Shown here piece by piece: positions 9,642-29,100 of a DNA stretch of 64,000 nt; position 1 is the first letter of the stretch; every line of letters begins with the position of its first letter. A program made the translations under genes and the position numbers. The notes below the pieces were generated by a model. The model was not told the DNA's origin. It saw only the letters and a program-made list of their open reading frames with translations, and ran no database searches. This DNA is from Tigriopus japonicus (taxonomy: Eukaryota; Arthropoda; Copepoda; Harpacticoida; Harpacticidae), in NCBI GenBank assembly GCA_010645155.1, contig CM021322.1, forward strand, positions 10,823,238-10,887,237, in the 5' to 3' direction.

Positions 9642-11450
9642 ATGAGGCTCATCTGTCTTATTGGATTGTTGGCAACCTCGATTCAGGGAAATCCTGAGGG
9701 AAATTTCACTGCCATGATGATCAACCTTCGGTCAATAATCAGCAGATTTCCAATGGACGAGATACCATGGAATGACCTGGTCATTCATTGCTTAGAAAAT
9801 TGCTCTCCGGTTTTTGAAATCCATCCGGGAGCTAAAATAACTCAAGATCATAATTGTTGGCACCAAGAAACGATCGTGACAGCCTCCTTGCCTCGTTCCA
9901 TTGCTTTCGGAAACTGTGTTTGGATCATTCTTCAAACTGAGGAACATGAACGATTCCTCGATGCCAATAAACCCTCATTCCAATCTCGAGTGTATCTTTT
10001 CAAGTTATTATCAGAGGGTTCGTTTGAAGTTTGGGAAACCTATGTAGTGGAATCTGAGCGAAGAAACAACCTAGTATGGACATGGACCAATCATAACCTC
10101 ATGTTCCAGAGCAAAGCCCTTTTGGAACGCAGGAGTTGTCTAACAGGGGCTCATTTTGAAGTCATTGTGACCGATTGGAAACCTTTCCAATTTATTCAAG
10201 GGCATGATGTGGACAGAGCCAACGGTTTTTCCATTGATGTTTTGAAGACCCTTCAATCAGCCTTGAACTTTTCATACACATTGTCGGGCTCTGAGTTTCA
10301 GGTTCAAGGGGATATTTTCAAAAATGGCTCTTCGTACGGCCTTTTGGGCCTTCTGACCGAAGAAAAATTCGACTTTGGGGCTACTGTTGTCATCATGAGT
10401 GAGGAACGTTCCAAAAACCTGAACCTCCTCTACATTGGCACTTCTATCACCAAGGTGATCATATCCTGGATTCCAGATACTTTAGGAGTAAATGATGCTG
10501 TTTTGAGTATGTTCACAGTGGATGTATGGGCCATATATGGATTATCTCTCATTATTCTAATTGCATATGGTCTCACAATCTCCTGTGCTATTCAATGTCA
10601 TGCCAGGAAAAAAGACCGCATTGGAATTAGTTTGGCCGTTCTTGGATGCTTATTCGGACAAGGTGTTCCTAATCCTCCAAACTTATTGTCTTTCCGAATC
10701 CTTCTGATTACTACATTCCAATTAGGATTAATGTTTTCCATCACATTTTCCGCCCGTCTCATCTCATCTTTAAGTGTTCAAAGCCATGTAAACAAATTGG
10801 CAACCTTGGAGCAAGTGGAAAAGGAAGAGGTGGAAATGTTCATTCCTGGGTTTGGTGCTGATTATACACTTTATTCCGAAGCCAGTCCTAGCACCGTTAT
10901 TGGAAGACTTTGGCAGAAGAAAATCAGTCAATCCCCGGAGTTCTATACCAATCCATATAGTTTTGAAGCGTTGTTGAACTATCACTCTAAAGATGCTGTG
11001 GCTTTAGGGTACCAAAATGTGGTGGATGTTTACCGAAGCCAAAATCCAGAAGTGGGTTGCACACTGCAAACGAGTCAGCTGCCGAATTTCAACGGAAGAC
11101 TCTACTTTCCGTTTCGACCCAACTTCCCATATTTGGAAGTGTTCAAGTTTCAGTTGCAAAAGATGGAACAAGTTGGAATCATTGACAAATTGGTCCAGAA
11201 ATGGGTCAAGAATCGAAGCTATAACGAATATTTTGTGTGCCATCATGGTACCGATTCTGGCGTGGTTCCAGTCAAAATGGCCAGTGTGACCAAATTCTTT
11301 CATACATTGGCTTTTGGAATATTCTCGGGATTGGCACTCCTTGTCTTGGAGGTGATTGTTTCGTGCAAAGAAAAAGTACGGTGTACTTTTGCGAAAGCTA
11401 GGCGAACAATTTGTGGTGTGGTCAAAGACTTAATTAGGATGTTAGAATGA
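9642..11450 (+). CDS. Divergent ionotropic receptor (IR family), single exon, 602 residues
   Basis: A ligand-gated cation channel of the ionotropic glutamate receptor superfamily, probably a chemosensory IR at the plasma membrane of sensory neurons. Order: signal peptide (residues 1-16), variable N-terminal region, S1 ligand lobe (about 170-280, with the GFSIDVLKTL motif), M1 (about 293-317), pore loop ending in GQGVPNP, M2/M3 (about 353-382, ending FSARLISSLSV like the SYTANLAAFL helix of the family), S2 lobe (about 385-525), and M4 (about 551-572) with a short basic tail. The true start is ATG at 9642, not the in-frame GTG at 9636, because a signal peptide follows at once. Intronless structure and about 600 residues are usual for divergent IRs. 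The frame is intact. A hAT element ends 20 bp upstream. The ligand cannot be inferred. Confidence 0.9.
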   Translation: MRLICLIGLLATSIQGNPEGNFTAMMINLRSIISRFPMDEIPWNDLVIHCLENCSPVFEIHPGAKITQDHNCWHQETIVTASLPRSIAFGNCVWIILQTEEHERFLDANKPSFQSRVYLFKLLSEGSFEVWETYVVESERRNNLVWTWTNHNLMFQSKALLERRSCLTGAHFEVIVTDWKPFQFIQGHDVDRANGFSIDVLKTLQSALNFSYTLSGSEFQVQGDIFKNGSSYGLLGLLTEEKFDFGATVVIMSEERSKNLNLLYIGTSITKVIISWIPDTLGVNDAVLSMFTVDVWAIYGLSLIILIAYGLTISCAIQCHARKKDRIGISLAVLGCLFGQGVPNPPNLLSFRILLITTFQLGLMFSITFSARLISSLSVQSHVNKLATLEQVEKEEVEMFIPGFGADYTLYSEASPSTVIGRLWQKKISQSPEFYTNPYSFEALLNYHSKDAVALGYQNVVDVYRSQNPEVGCTLQTSQLPNFNGRLYFPFRPNFPYLEVFKFQLQKMEQVGIIDKLVQKWVKNRSYNEYFVCHHGTDSGVVPVKMASVTKFFHTLAFGIFSGLALLVLEVIVSCKEKVRCTFAKARRTICGVVKDLIRMLE

Positions 11451-11535
11451 ATGACATTTCGAGAGTCTATGGACGTGCAACCTTCCTTTGACATGCCATG
11501 GTTTAGCTTTGTTATTCACCAATATACTGCCTCTC

Positions 11536-11541
11536 AATAAA
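11536..11541 (+). terminator. Poly(A) signal of the ionotropic receptor gene
   Basis: AATAAA 85 bp after the stop codon, the first canonical hexamer downstream. Confidence 0.55.
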
Positions 11542-14339
11542 CACGGTTAACGTAACCGCATAACCTTTCATTGACTTAAAAAGATGAACAATTTTCTTGG
11601 TTATTCTTTCATTGATATACACTGCAACAATTTTCTTCGTCATACAATTACACCTGAAGATGCAATGGGGATAGACAAAATTGCTTCACTGCTTTTTCGG
11701 ACGTGACATTTTTCTTTCAGCTTTTTATTAACAAATAATTACTGTCCCCAAGGTTTCAATCATTTCCTCGACGTTTTCGAGTTAACGTCAGCAACCTTCA
11801 AACTGCCCAGTTTTGCCTCTGTACTATTCAAAATTAACGATCTTAATAAATTAAAAGATAAATTCAAGATTAACTCCTTATGAATAGACGAGATGACGTT
11901 GAGCTTTAGAACGGAAAGTGTTTGACGATCTTCTCACAACCTTTCACGAATCTGCACTGTTTGCACTGGACTGTGCAATCCTCATTGTTCGTAACGTAAA
12001 AAGCAGGAAATCGACATTTGAGGGGGCTTTTAACCTACTTGTAAGCATCCTTTTGTCACCAAATAAAAAAGAAAGGCAAAGAGCTAACCCCAAAGAATCG
12101 GTTTGGTGTTTTGGAGGCGGTCCAAAAAGAAGACGAATTCCGAAATTCTACCCAACTTCGTCCATCTCAGGGGACAAGCCTTGACACCTTTTCTCATTCT
12201 TCATTAATACCAGGACCAAAAGGCGATTTTTTAAATCGCAGAATTCGACTAAATATGATGACCTGTGTAGTCTTTTTCTCATTCAAAAGCAATTTTTCAA
12301 AAATCCGTGTTTTATGTGGGTTTTATGTATTTTTATACCTTTGACTTTTTGTGTTACCACATACAACAATGACATTTTTTCCATCTTAATAAAATTTTCA
12401 AAGACTTACATTGTTTGAGAATTTGGATGTGTATTTGCCCAGAGATACTTTCCGCTTCTTTGGGTCAAAAATGGACTGCCTCAGCTCAAATATCGCCGAT
12501 TTTATTTAAACATTTGAAAATTACTGAATTTAGTAGATTATTAGGAGGATAAACTGTAATATGGACCTGTCTGAAAACCTTGAAAAACTGAACGAGGGTT
12601 ATTTCAGTACCAAGTAGCTCTGGCATGGGTGTCAAATATGAGTAGTGTTTAGATTTAATCCTCAATAATCCAATTTGTCAATGTTTCACGATGTAGAGGA
12701 AATCAAGGGTAAACTAAGTAACTCCTGCGGAAATGAGCAATAAATTGGAAAAGCTTTCAGTGCAGTGATGTAGGCAAATATCGACCGTATTCATGCTTTA
12801 GTAAGAGTTTAGAACAAGATTAATGCCAAAGCAAGGTGAATAAATTTATTTCTAGAATTCAATTGTAAAAGTAGAAAATTTGCTCATCAATGTTTTTTTT
12901 CCATTTATTTATTACGTAAATGGTTATTCAAAAAAAGGATCACATTTCTATATTTTCACCTTAAGGTCATGAAATGTTAAACATGCCAACTTGATTAGAT
13001 CCAAAAGCTGGAGGTTCTTTTCTGTGCTCACTAACTCATTACGTTTAATACTTAAAGATAAGCATATCAATGAAGGTTTTGAGAACAGATCAACATTTGG
13101 AAGCATAAATCATTATTGCATTCTTTGTCATTTGTGTCCCAATGTCGTCTTTGGAACTGCTTGGAGTTTTCGGACATCATCATTGATGTCAATGGCTGGG
13201 GCTTCTTGGGAGCTTCTCGGTATCACTTAAGGATTTTAAAAGACCAAAAGAACTTTGAGAATCTTCATCAGACTTTGAAGGGCAAAAGATGGTTAATCGG
13301 GAAGGTGGATGGTCCATTGACACTTCACAAACTGGACTTTCTTTGACTTTGGTTCCACCGACAAAACAGCTAAACAGATTCTTCCTTCAATGTTTCGGTT
13401 CGTTTATCAATTCCTATTTTCTTGCCCAGCTCTGATATTCATTCACTTGGATCTTTTAGAATAACTAATTTGGTGAAATCACTCGTTCAATAATGTGGAG
13501 AATCCTATTTCCACTCCGTCCTGCTTCGCTTGATTGTTCTGGCACTTGACACGAAGCCTTCAGATGTTTTCAATGGTGTGTTTTGTTGTTTTTTTACCTC
13601 TATCACGTTAATTACCGAGGATTTGAAGCAAAAACTCTCCGTTCATAGAAATGAGTTCACTCGATGTACCTCCTCAGGCTACTCGCGCCAAACGCTCGAA
13701 AAGAGGGAGGTCAGCTGTTGAGTTAACCTCCGTATAATGACTTTCTTTAAAGAAAATCCCATTCCTTGTAGCGGTAGGAAAAAATCCACAAACAACGAGC
13801 CAGAAAATGCTCGCTTGGCGAAAACTTAGCTTCTTGGAAATTGAAATTTGTGATTGAACGACAAAATTGGCTTGATTATTGTCCAGGAAAGACCAACGCC
13901 TTGATGTTGGCGTTTTAACAAAATTTTAACCATAAGATGTAATCTAGTGACCCAATCTCATAATCTAAGATTTTTCTTTGTTTTTCACTGTTATGAAAAC
14001 TAAAACGAAGAGTCCTTGGTGGAAAATAAACAGTTTGAAAAAGGAAGGATATTGTAGGCAAAACTAGGGACCCTAAACAACCAAAACAAGCTTTACTTTT
14101 TAATAGTATTCTATAAAAAATATTCTAACTCTAAAAAATAATATTTTTTTAAATATTCTTGCCTGAAGCAAAGCCCTTGCGTCTGATCAAGAATGTGCCC
14201 AAAAATGTTGTTGATGCTTTTGAGCTCTGAAGAAAATAAAAGGAAATAAATCCGGATTATTTGCTTTGTATTTTAAATATTGTTCAGTGCATCAGTCGTG
14301 ATTCAATGTGACATGTTGATCATGTAATTTTTTAAATAC
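11542..14339. other. Intergenic, no gene recognised; one LINE/SINE tail fragment
   Basis: Nothing codes convincingly. The only recognisable element is the tail CATTCCTTGTAGCGGTAG followed by AAAAAATCC at about 13756-13795, the shared 3' end of LINE-1x (49.4 kb) and SINE-A. The open frames at 11918-12184, 12991-13346 and 13530-13721 lack domains and splice context. Confidence 0.45.
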
Positions 14340-20639
<6,300 letters not shown>

Positions 20640-20759
20640 GGTTGGTGTGAGCTCTTGGGTTCCTTGAGAGCGAGTGAATGTCTTTCGCTTGAATGTTCCA
20701 ATTTAAAGAGATGCCGATTGATCAATTGCTAATCAGCCTGACTTTTATGGCAGCCAAGT

Positions 20760-23700
20760 CAAATCTGTGAAAACTCAAGTAGCACAATAAAAAAGGAGTA
20801 GTGAAATAAATTCAAAGATCAAATCTGGCATCAAGGCACTCAGCCCTTTTATTGGATTAGTGTTTGCAATAATAGATGCCGACGACGAAGACCACTTGTG
20901 TAATATGTTCGGCCTAGTTTGAAAATCTTTTCAGAACGCGGTTTCCGAGAAATCTTTAAAGGTGTTCTTTTAGGACAAATGTATTTCAATTCGGAACAAA
21001 AAATGAATTTCGTGCAAACGTCGCTTTGATAAATCATTTCTTAGCAATAGTTGTAAAAACACATTTGTGACATCATGTCAAAGCTAGAAACAGAATTGAT
21101 TTTTGAAATCTATAAGTTAGAAGATTCATAGTGTCTAAAGATACAAAGTCAACTAAAAAAGACTGAATTGCACCGAATGAGAGTATCAAACTGTTGAATG
21201 TAGCATTATTTTTCGGGTTTCACATTGAGTCAAAACGTGATTTTGGGATAACTGGGTGGTGGGCACAAGGGCACTATTTGATCATTGTTTTCGGCCGTGA
21301 TGTGACTTTAATAAAATACATCATTTGTTACCAATTTAGTGTGTGTGTGTATATATTTCGTTTAAGCAGGTTCAAGTGCTTTTTGGTCAATAAGAAATCG
21401 TAATTAATTGATTTTTTCCCCTTTTCCTTTTTACTTGGAGAGGATTAAGAGGTAGTTATAGAGGGAGGGCACAGGCATTTTGCCTGTGCTTGAACAAAAA
21501 GTTTTACTATTTTCTAATTTCGTTGCTGTGGAAAAATACATTGTCAATTTTGGTTCATATTTACAGTCTTTTGCTAACGTAAAAGAAAAAAATAAATGAG
21601 TTTTTTCTTCTTTGTTTTGCCTTTTTATGCAGGGTGCAAGAACTGCAATTTGTATATTATAGAATAGCTCAAATTTGGGAGGTATTGTACAATGATTGAT
21701 ACTTTGAAACCCATCCCTGACAAACCCTGAAACAATGGGTAAACTTTAAATGTAGAATTACTTCCTTTCATCTGAATGACAGCTTTTGAACGTCGATGGA
21801 CATCTCAACAACATCAAGCATTACTTTGTGCAGAATTTTACCCTAATCTTTCACAAGAAAGGCCATGAAAGGCTTCAAATTTGAGATTTGGCCCATGCCT
21901 TCCTCTCTAAAAGAGTCCATCCTAAAAAAATCTATGAGGCTAAAACTCGGGCAGAATGGTGACCTTAATGCACTATAACGAAGATTCTTCTGAACATCAT
22001 TTCTGAAAGACTTTTGCTCTGTGTGCCATTGTTCCATCCTAATGCAATGTTCAAGCCAGATTTTGTAAATGATCTTGGGCTTTGACTTTTTAACTGGGTT
22101 CCGACTATTGTCGATATAGCTTTTTGCATTGCTTGTAACAACTTCTGGGACTAAATCTCAAGGAGTGCTCTGGAACTATGAAGGAACATCATTAGTTTGT
22201 TCATTAGATCATTGCTAGTTTTTGACTGCAATGATGACTTCGAATATTCATAACAATTGCATCCAAACACGTTCCGTGGACATTATAATTTATGGAATTA
22301 AAGACTCACTCAAGAACAAAAAAAAGTTGTCATCGGTTTAAATTACGTCACCAACCTGAACTTTAAGGCCCGTGGTTATTATCGCCTTCTTTAAAGGAAC
22401 TCACGATCGCTCCAATTTTTGTTTTGTTTTGTGGCAATAGATTGCATTTAACTTTTTTAAATTTCAAGGTGGACATGCTTAGATCCTTGTGTTCAATATT
22501 TATGGTTGTCCCATGAAACATGATGGCCTCTACACTGCGTATCAAATTATTAGCACCACCAGTTTTTTGCTACGTATGCCACCCTTGTATGCCACCCTTC
22601 TCTCAGTTTCGTTTGGCAATGAAGACTGAACGATCATTTTGATTGTTGCTTAGTAGATTGAAAAATTAGTTTCAATCAATAAATATATAGTATAAAAATT
22701 CGTTTACAAGATAGAGAGGTGTCAGGGGCAACTTTTAATTACTATGTTGAATCAATGACATCAGAGTTATCTGTCTCAAAGTATAGATTGCAGAGCTTTT
22801 TACACACTTGGTATACATTAAGTTATCTCCAACTATGCAAGGAAACAATTCCCAATCATATGTAAATATCAGAACATATGTTATCACCATATAAAGAAGG
22901 CCCGGATTTGAACTTGATTTTTTCGGCCAAAAAATTGATTGAAAATTGATTGAAAATTGATCAAAATTGGAGAATAAATGATCAAGGTAATAAAATAATT
23001 GACTCCATGTTGAAAAGGAAGATAGAAAGTGTAAAGATTTTAATCTATAAATGGCAACAGAAAGGTAAAGAACACGTGACTGAAACAAAAATGGAGTTTT
23101 GCTACACCCATTTTAGGTTACAAATTTGGTTTAACTAGTGATGGAACGAAAACGCTTACGGCCGAAATTACGGCCGAACTTTCGGTTTCGTTTTCAGTAA
23201 TGCCTACTGAAAAAAGCAGGCATGCACGATTGAGGATGGAGTTTGATAACAAAATCGAAGAAGTTTTTGGTCCAAAAACTATTCCCACATTTCATCCTCC
23301 GGTCAGCACATAGAAATTCAATAATTTGACAATATTTATCCATTAAACCTCTCAAATATGTGAAGTAATAAGCTGCGATTGAGGCAGAATTTTAACTCTT
23401 TCAAATCAAGGGAAAACTTGTGCAATGCTACTTTGAAAACATTTATTTTGGAGACAAAAGAGGAGATGGTTTAGCCCAACCCCAGAATGGGCCCATTGAC
23501 TCGCAATATTGTATATCAATATATTGTACTTTACTGTATCCAATGAGATGAATGATACTGTCTCGCAATAAACATAATTTGTGCAGTTGCCTTTTTCAAG
23601 CCAACGTCACAAACCGGTTACAAACCCATAAATTCAGGTTACACTAACAAGTGACAGAAATGCTTAAGTTAGTTGTTTCACGAGTTGCCAAATAAGATTG

Positions 23701-26150
23701 TTAGTTATTTCAAGAACGTTTAATGCCATTAAAATTGGCTTTTGGAGAGATGTCCACAATACCAAAACGTTCACTTTTTTGTTTTGATACGGTGTGTTTA
23801 GCGAACAGAACTTCTAGAAAAGGTTGAATCTGTGTTCAAACCACTTAATGTTTCTTTTGATCCTAGATTGATTAGTGCTGAAGGAAGTTTCAACCTAACT
23901 TTACTCCAGGAAATGAATTTAAGAAACAAAGAAACACAATATCCGTGTCATGTCATGCAATTAGATATTGAAGTAAAGAAGCACAAATGTGAAGAGTCAT
24001 TTTTTTTACTGTTGTTGAAGAAATTCAAAATTTTCCCAAACTTCCAAAAAAGTTGAATTTTTCTAAATTTTGACGAAAAAAGGAGAAACAACTTCTTTAA
24101 AAAATTTAAAATTGCCCCAAAAGCCAAGAAATTGAATTTTGGCAAATTTTGCCCAAATCCGAGCTCTAGTAATATATTTTAAGGTATCACATATTCGTAG
24201 AATGCAACAAATAGCAACATGTTTAGTAAAGAAACACACTTGCCCAACTTTATGCTTTTTTCTTTAGCCCTTATGTCGACTTTTGTTTTTGATGTCCCAT
24301 ACTGAGCACAGAATTGTGCCGCTCCCGATCCTTCATTATTGAATTTTGTTGTGGACTACAAAGGTAAAAAACTGAGCTTAGTTTTTTAGGTTCAGACCTA
24401 ACAATTTGGTGTGATTACCTGTCGTCAAATCTCATCAAACTCAAAAGGATAGTTTAAATAGGATGTCAATTTTTTTTCTGCTTTACATGGAAGGAAAGAT
24501 ATAATTTTGTATCACTCAACCTTCCCCTTACGACAATGATTTATTGAAAAAGCAACCTCGACTATTTCATCCTCACAAACATACGACTTTAAACATTGGA
24601 TAAACTTAATCTAAATGGTGACATTAAGGAACAAAAAATGGAGACTTAGATGCATCAAGTTTATTTGCAAACGTAAACTTAGTCGAAACCATTTGTAATG
24701 TTTCATGAAAAAAATTGCGTGTTAGATTCCATCTCAATATCCAGTTAAAACTCTCTTCTCCAGAACAATGATTTTTAACATGTGTTTTTCAAACAAATCG
24801 GTCTTAAATCTTTGTCGATCTTGTTTGCATACCCCGAGTTTGAAAACGTTGAATTCAAGAGCTAAGTGAAGACCAGTGCTGCCAGGTCCCTTGGTAAAAA
24901 ATATGCCAGAACGCTCTTGAAATCTTCAAGGTTTGTTCCTAAACGGCAAATTTTCAAGAACTTTCGCGCATTTTACGAAAACTACGTAGATAAGTGAGCT
25001 CAAAAAAGTAACTAATTTTACAATCATGAATAAATGAATGATTTGTTTTAACATTTGGTTCTTCCTGCCTTGATAAACAATACTTGATTTTTCCTTAAAA
25101 AATATTTTTATCCCTCACTTTTGATCAATTATTTAGATTTACAGGTACGAAAAACATTGATTTCCCTTAAATATTGATGCATTGGAAAATAAAATATTGT
25201 TTTGCAGCAACTGAATAATTTTGATTTCAGGAGTTATTTTAATATCCAGTGTGCTTGTTTTCAACCTTAAACAAAAACGTACGTAGTCATAACCATTATA
25301 TTGTATCAATTTTACTTTAGTTGTCTAAAGTAAAATTGATACAAGATAATGGCTATGACTACGTCATAAAGCTCGATTTTTTTTACCGTTTAGATTTGAT
25401 GACGGTTCCAAATATTTAACGCTATGGACAAAGTGGTAAAAAACAACATACTTTACAGAATCTATCTGGCTGATTCTAGCCAGATTCGGATCTGATTGGA
25501 TCCGAAAAGTCGGATGTGATGCACAGCTCTATTTGAGACACTTGTACAACCCTAGCTCTTCATTGCAATTTGATTTTAAGACAACTTTTTGAGTTCCATC
25601 CCTTATTTTTCCTTAACATTCCTTAACGTCTACTGCTCCTCTTCTTCATGGCAAAACTAAAGTACTTTTTTACCAGGATCGGTTAATCAGCTTCTAAATT
25701 CTCTTTATTGCTGCATGTAAAGCAAGTGAATTTTTCCTGAACTAAAGTGCTTAACAGCACACTTGTAGGGTCCTTTTACGTAAGTTACCGGAAAACAGAC
25801 ATGAAATTATCAAACAGAAGCACCTTGAGAATGCCATGCTTTCTTCAGAATTAAACAAGATGACCAAAATGCTTCATTTTTACATGATTTTTTGTTTTCA
25901 TTAGAAACAAAGCTGAACTAAATCAGATTTATAGCGTTTTGAAACCTGGAAATCTTTTGGGACACCTTGTAGGTCAAAATTTTGTTGATAAATAGGATTT
26001 TAAGGCTAGGTTAAAAAATCATGAAACAAAATACTCGGAATTTGGTATCCTCCGCTAGATTTAGCCAAATTTGGTGAAAATGTAGTTTCTCAAATTACAG
26101 GATCAAACTGTGAACTTGAATATTTATTCACTTAATTGATTCTTGCCGTG
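20760..26150. other. Intergenic, 5.4 kb, no gene recognised
   Basis: No domain, splice chain or full mobile element found. Visible items: the short perfect hairpin GCACAGGCATTTTGCCTGTG at about 21469; a solitary hAT-like terminus TAGTGATGGAACGAAAAC at about 23138 without a partner end; an A/T-rich block with related words (AATTTTGGCAAATTT) near 24040-24150; and the foldback listed separately at 25279-25365. Confidence 0.4.
25279..25365. repeat. Near-perfect foldback, arms about 40 bp
   Basis: The left arm ACGTAGTCATAACCATTATA, then TTGTATCAATTTTACTTTAG, is followed after TTGT by its reverse complement CTAAAGTAAAATTGATACAA and onward to ATGACTACGTC. It has few mismatches and no coding content. 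It may be a tiny MITE or a structured RNA locus. Confidence 0.8.
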
Positions 26151-26190
26151 CATAAATAACCAAGGACTTGGATGGGAGATAGTCGCTCCA

Positions 26191-29100
26191 ATGCAAAAGC
26201 CCAACCACCAAAGTGCTCTTCCTCAGGTAGATAGGAATGTTGTGACATGGACATTGGAGTTTTTGTCAAAAGCATTCTCACTTCGGTTTTGATTTCAGTG
26301 GATCGTGGCACTTTCAGCTGCTTCAGGTGCCATCTCTATTGGAACATGCTACGGTTTGTCTTCTGTCCTGATACCTGCATTACAAGAAGAGACAAATCCA
26401 TTATTGTGGATCACTTTGGAAGAAGGCTCTATCATTGGTAAGAATGCTTTATTAAAAGGGCTATTTTGGCCTTCTAGTTGAAATACCAAACGTTTCACAG
26501 TTTCTGCCGTGCGTTGATTTTGGAAGGCATAGCATCAGTGAAAAATCGCAAGAAGTCTTCCGAAAAATGAAAATACCCGACAAAACTTTCTAGTCCCCTA
26601 AAAAGTACTCATATTAATGCAAAAACCTTTAGATCCCGTTGATCTTCTTTATTGCAACCATTTTTCTCTTTCGTTCTATTTAAACGTTCTTAGCATCTGA
26701 AATGTCATTTTATTGTGTATTTGATCACACACACATACACACACACACATACTTTCGGCCTGTATGTAATAATAATAATAATCAATCATAATAATAACCA
26801 AGGCTGCCTGGGGTCCTATCCTCATGTAAGTTGTTTCAAAATCGTGATGAATGTGTGTTGCCTGCACATTGTGTGAGCGATGGGATTTGACGTTGAACAT
26901 GCTAAGTTCCGTGATTCTCAACCAAACCTTGCGTATTTAGAGAGTCAGTGGCAAAATTTTTCATTCAACTGGTTTGGTCTGACAAGAGCAGTGAATGATG
27001 AATCAAGTCACTAGACACCCTTGCTGTAGGATTAATGAAGTGTGTTCAAAACAAATTGCCACTGACTGTACTATAGTGACTTTTCTGTTAGCCCTCTAGT
27101 TGGCCCCAGCGGAAAGAAAAAAAAAGTTGTCACAAACCTGGCCCGGAGTAATCCATTGGGTAGAGAGGATGGTAATGAAAATTTTGGTTATTGTAGAGAA
27201 GCGTATGAGCTTGATTGAATATTGATTGAATTGATTGAACACAGAATGAGTTATATATAATATAAAATATATGCATAACCCCATAAGGGTTTGAGAGCAA
27301 TGCAAATTTCTGGCATGTTTTGATTAAATGTAGATTTATCAAAGCCATAGGAATCTATTTCAATTTTTCTCTTTTAAGTAACTGTGTGGGTTTTTGGGAT
27401 CATATTTGGAGCCATTTACAACGGTATCGCTTCGGACGTATGGGGTCGCAAAGTTACAATAATCTCCTCTCAAATTCCATTAATCATTTCTTATGTGATG
27501 ATTGCAACCGCTCCAAATCTTTTGGTCATTTACATTGCACGTCTCATTTCGGGATTTGCTGATGGAGCCTCGTATTCAACCCTTTCAGTTTACATTGGAG
27601 AAATCAGCCATCCAAAATTGCGCGGTAAGCTATCATTCAGAATGTATGAAATAAGAGATCAAACACTTATACGGTACATTCTTGATCCGTCGCAAGATTT
27701 TTAAAAACTCCAAAACCAAAATTTCTATTAAAGCTATTCTTAACCAATCCACCACCGAAAAGCAGATTAAAAACAAATGCGTGCCTTTAAGAACCCTGTT
27801 TTGCGGTAATCATTGATTACCTTCTACTTTATTATACTAAAGGCTTTATTTTAGGCTTTACTTTATGCCAAGTCAGTACGTGAGTTGCTTTTTTGGGGTG
27901 TTGGTTGAGGATTTTGTTACTTTAGACATGTAGTGACATACTTTGTGTTCGCTCCTTTTCATTCCTATAATTTATCTTTAATCATGTGGATACTTTTATT
28001 ATGCATTTTGTCTGTCAAAGTCAAGAAAATGCTCTTGAATTTGAGCATTTTTTTCAAAATTAGGTCACAAATTCCCGTCTTGAAATCCTCGGTGGTAAAT
28101 CTTCTTGTTGTGAATCAGTCTATGAAACTTCCTAGTATTTGGTCTTCCGAACCCGTCATTTAGTTTGTGCAAGCCAAATTTCAATTCGCCTTACGATCAA
28201 TTGCGGTGGATGAGACCCAATACCATCGTGTCGTAACAGCAATATATCATGCCACGGCCATACAAATTGTGGATGTTTTTGCTCGTCCACCGCCTAAAGG
28301 TGCCAAATATTCGGTTTTGAAGGAACGTCTCCTAGCGACATTTACCCTCACTACTTTCTTATCAAAGAACCCAAAGACTACGCCTGGTTTCTCCTCTAGG
28401 AGATCGTCACCTGCAGACCTGATGAGCGAGATGCTACCCTTAGTGGGTGACCATTCGCCCTATCTTTTGTTCAAGTCCATTTTTATGGATCATCTACCTG
28501 CGGAAGTTCGTACCAATTTGATCCCGGTTTTGGACGCGGTGGCTCCCCATGAATTGGCCCCACTAGCAGAGAGAGATGGTCTGTGTTCAAAATTCAATGG
28601 TCTACGATGTATCTTCGCTCCCACGAGGATCATCGTCATCTTCTGGACGAAAAGCCTGGTGTCGTTTTCATCAAAGATATGGACCAAAAGCATACATTTG
28701 TGATAACCAAGCTCGTTTGTCTCAAAAGATCATCTTCGTGGCCCACAAGATCAAACATGAATTCTATTCTGGGAAACGGAGTCGACCATCAATAAAGGGC
28801 ATTGCTGGTCAATTACTTTTTGTAGCGATTAAATTGAATGATCAATCGTATTCAATAGATTTTAGTGCCCGATTTTCTCCGAGAAAGCAATCTCATCATT
28901 GGTCTGCCTAGCGAGCGCTTGTTTGATTCCGTGTCTTCCCAATGCATCAACGGTCATGTGGGTCAAGCCGTCGCTCCGCCACTGACCGTTGTGAAATCTG
29001 TCTCCTCGGACCCTTGCTAAATACTCTTGAACGTCTAACCTGAGTAGGTAATTCCAACATTTGAAGAGGTCATTTCCAAACATGGTGTTTTTCACCACAT

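Noticed and set aside
10770..11494. Minus-strand open frames over the receptor gene
   Set aside because: They are shadows of the intact receptor frame and lack motifs.
23136..23200. hAT element starting TAGTGATGGAACG
   Set aside because: Only one terminus found; no partner end or target duplication within a plausible distance.
26172..26226. Earlier transporter start at ATG 26172
   Set aside because: That frame reaches the donor in a phase that would put exon 2 out of frame. ATG 26191 gives LPQ|W in phase 0.
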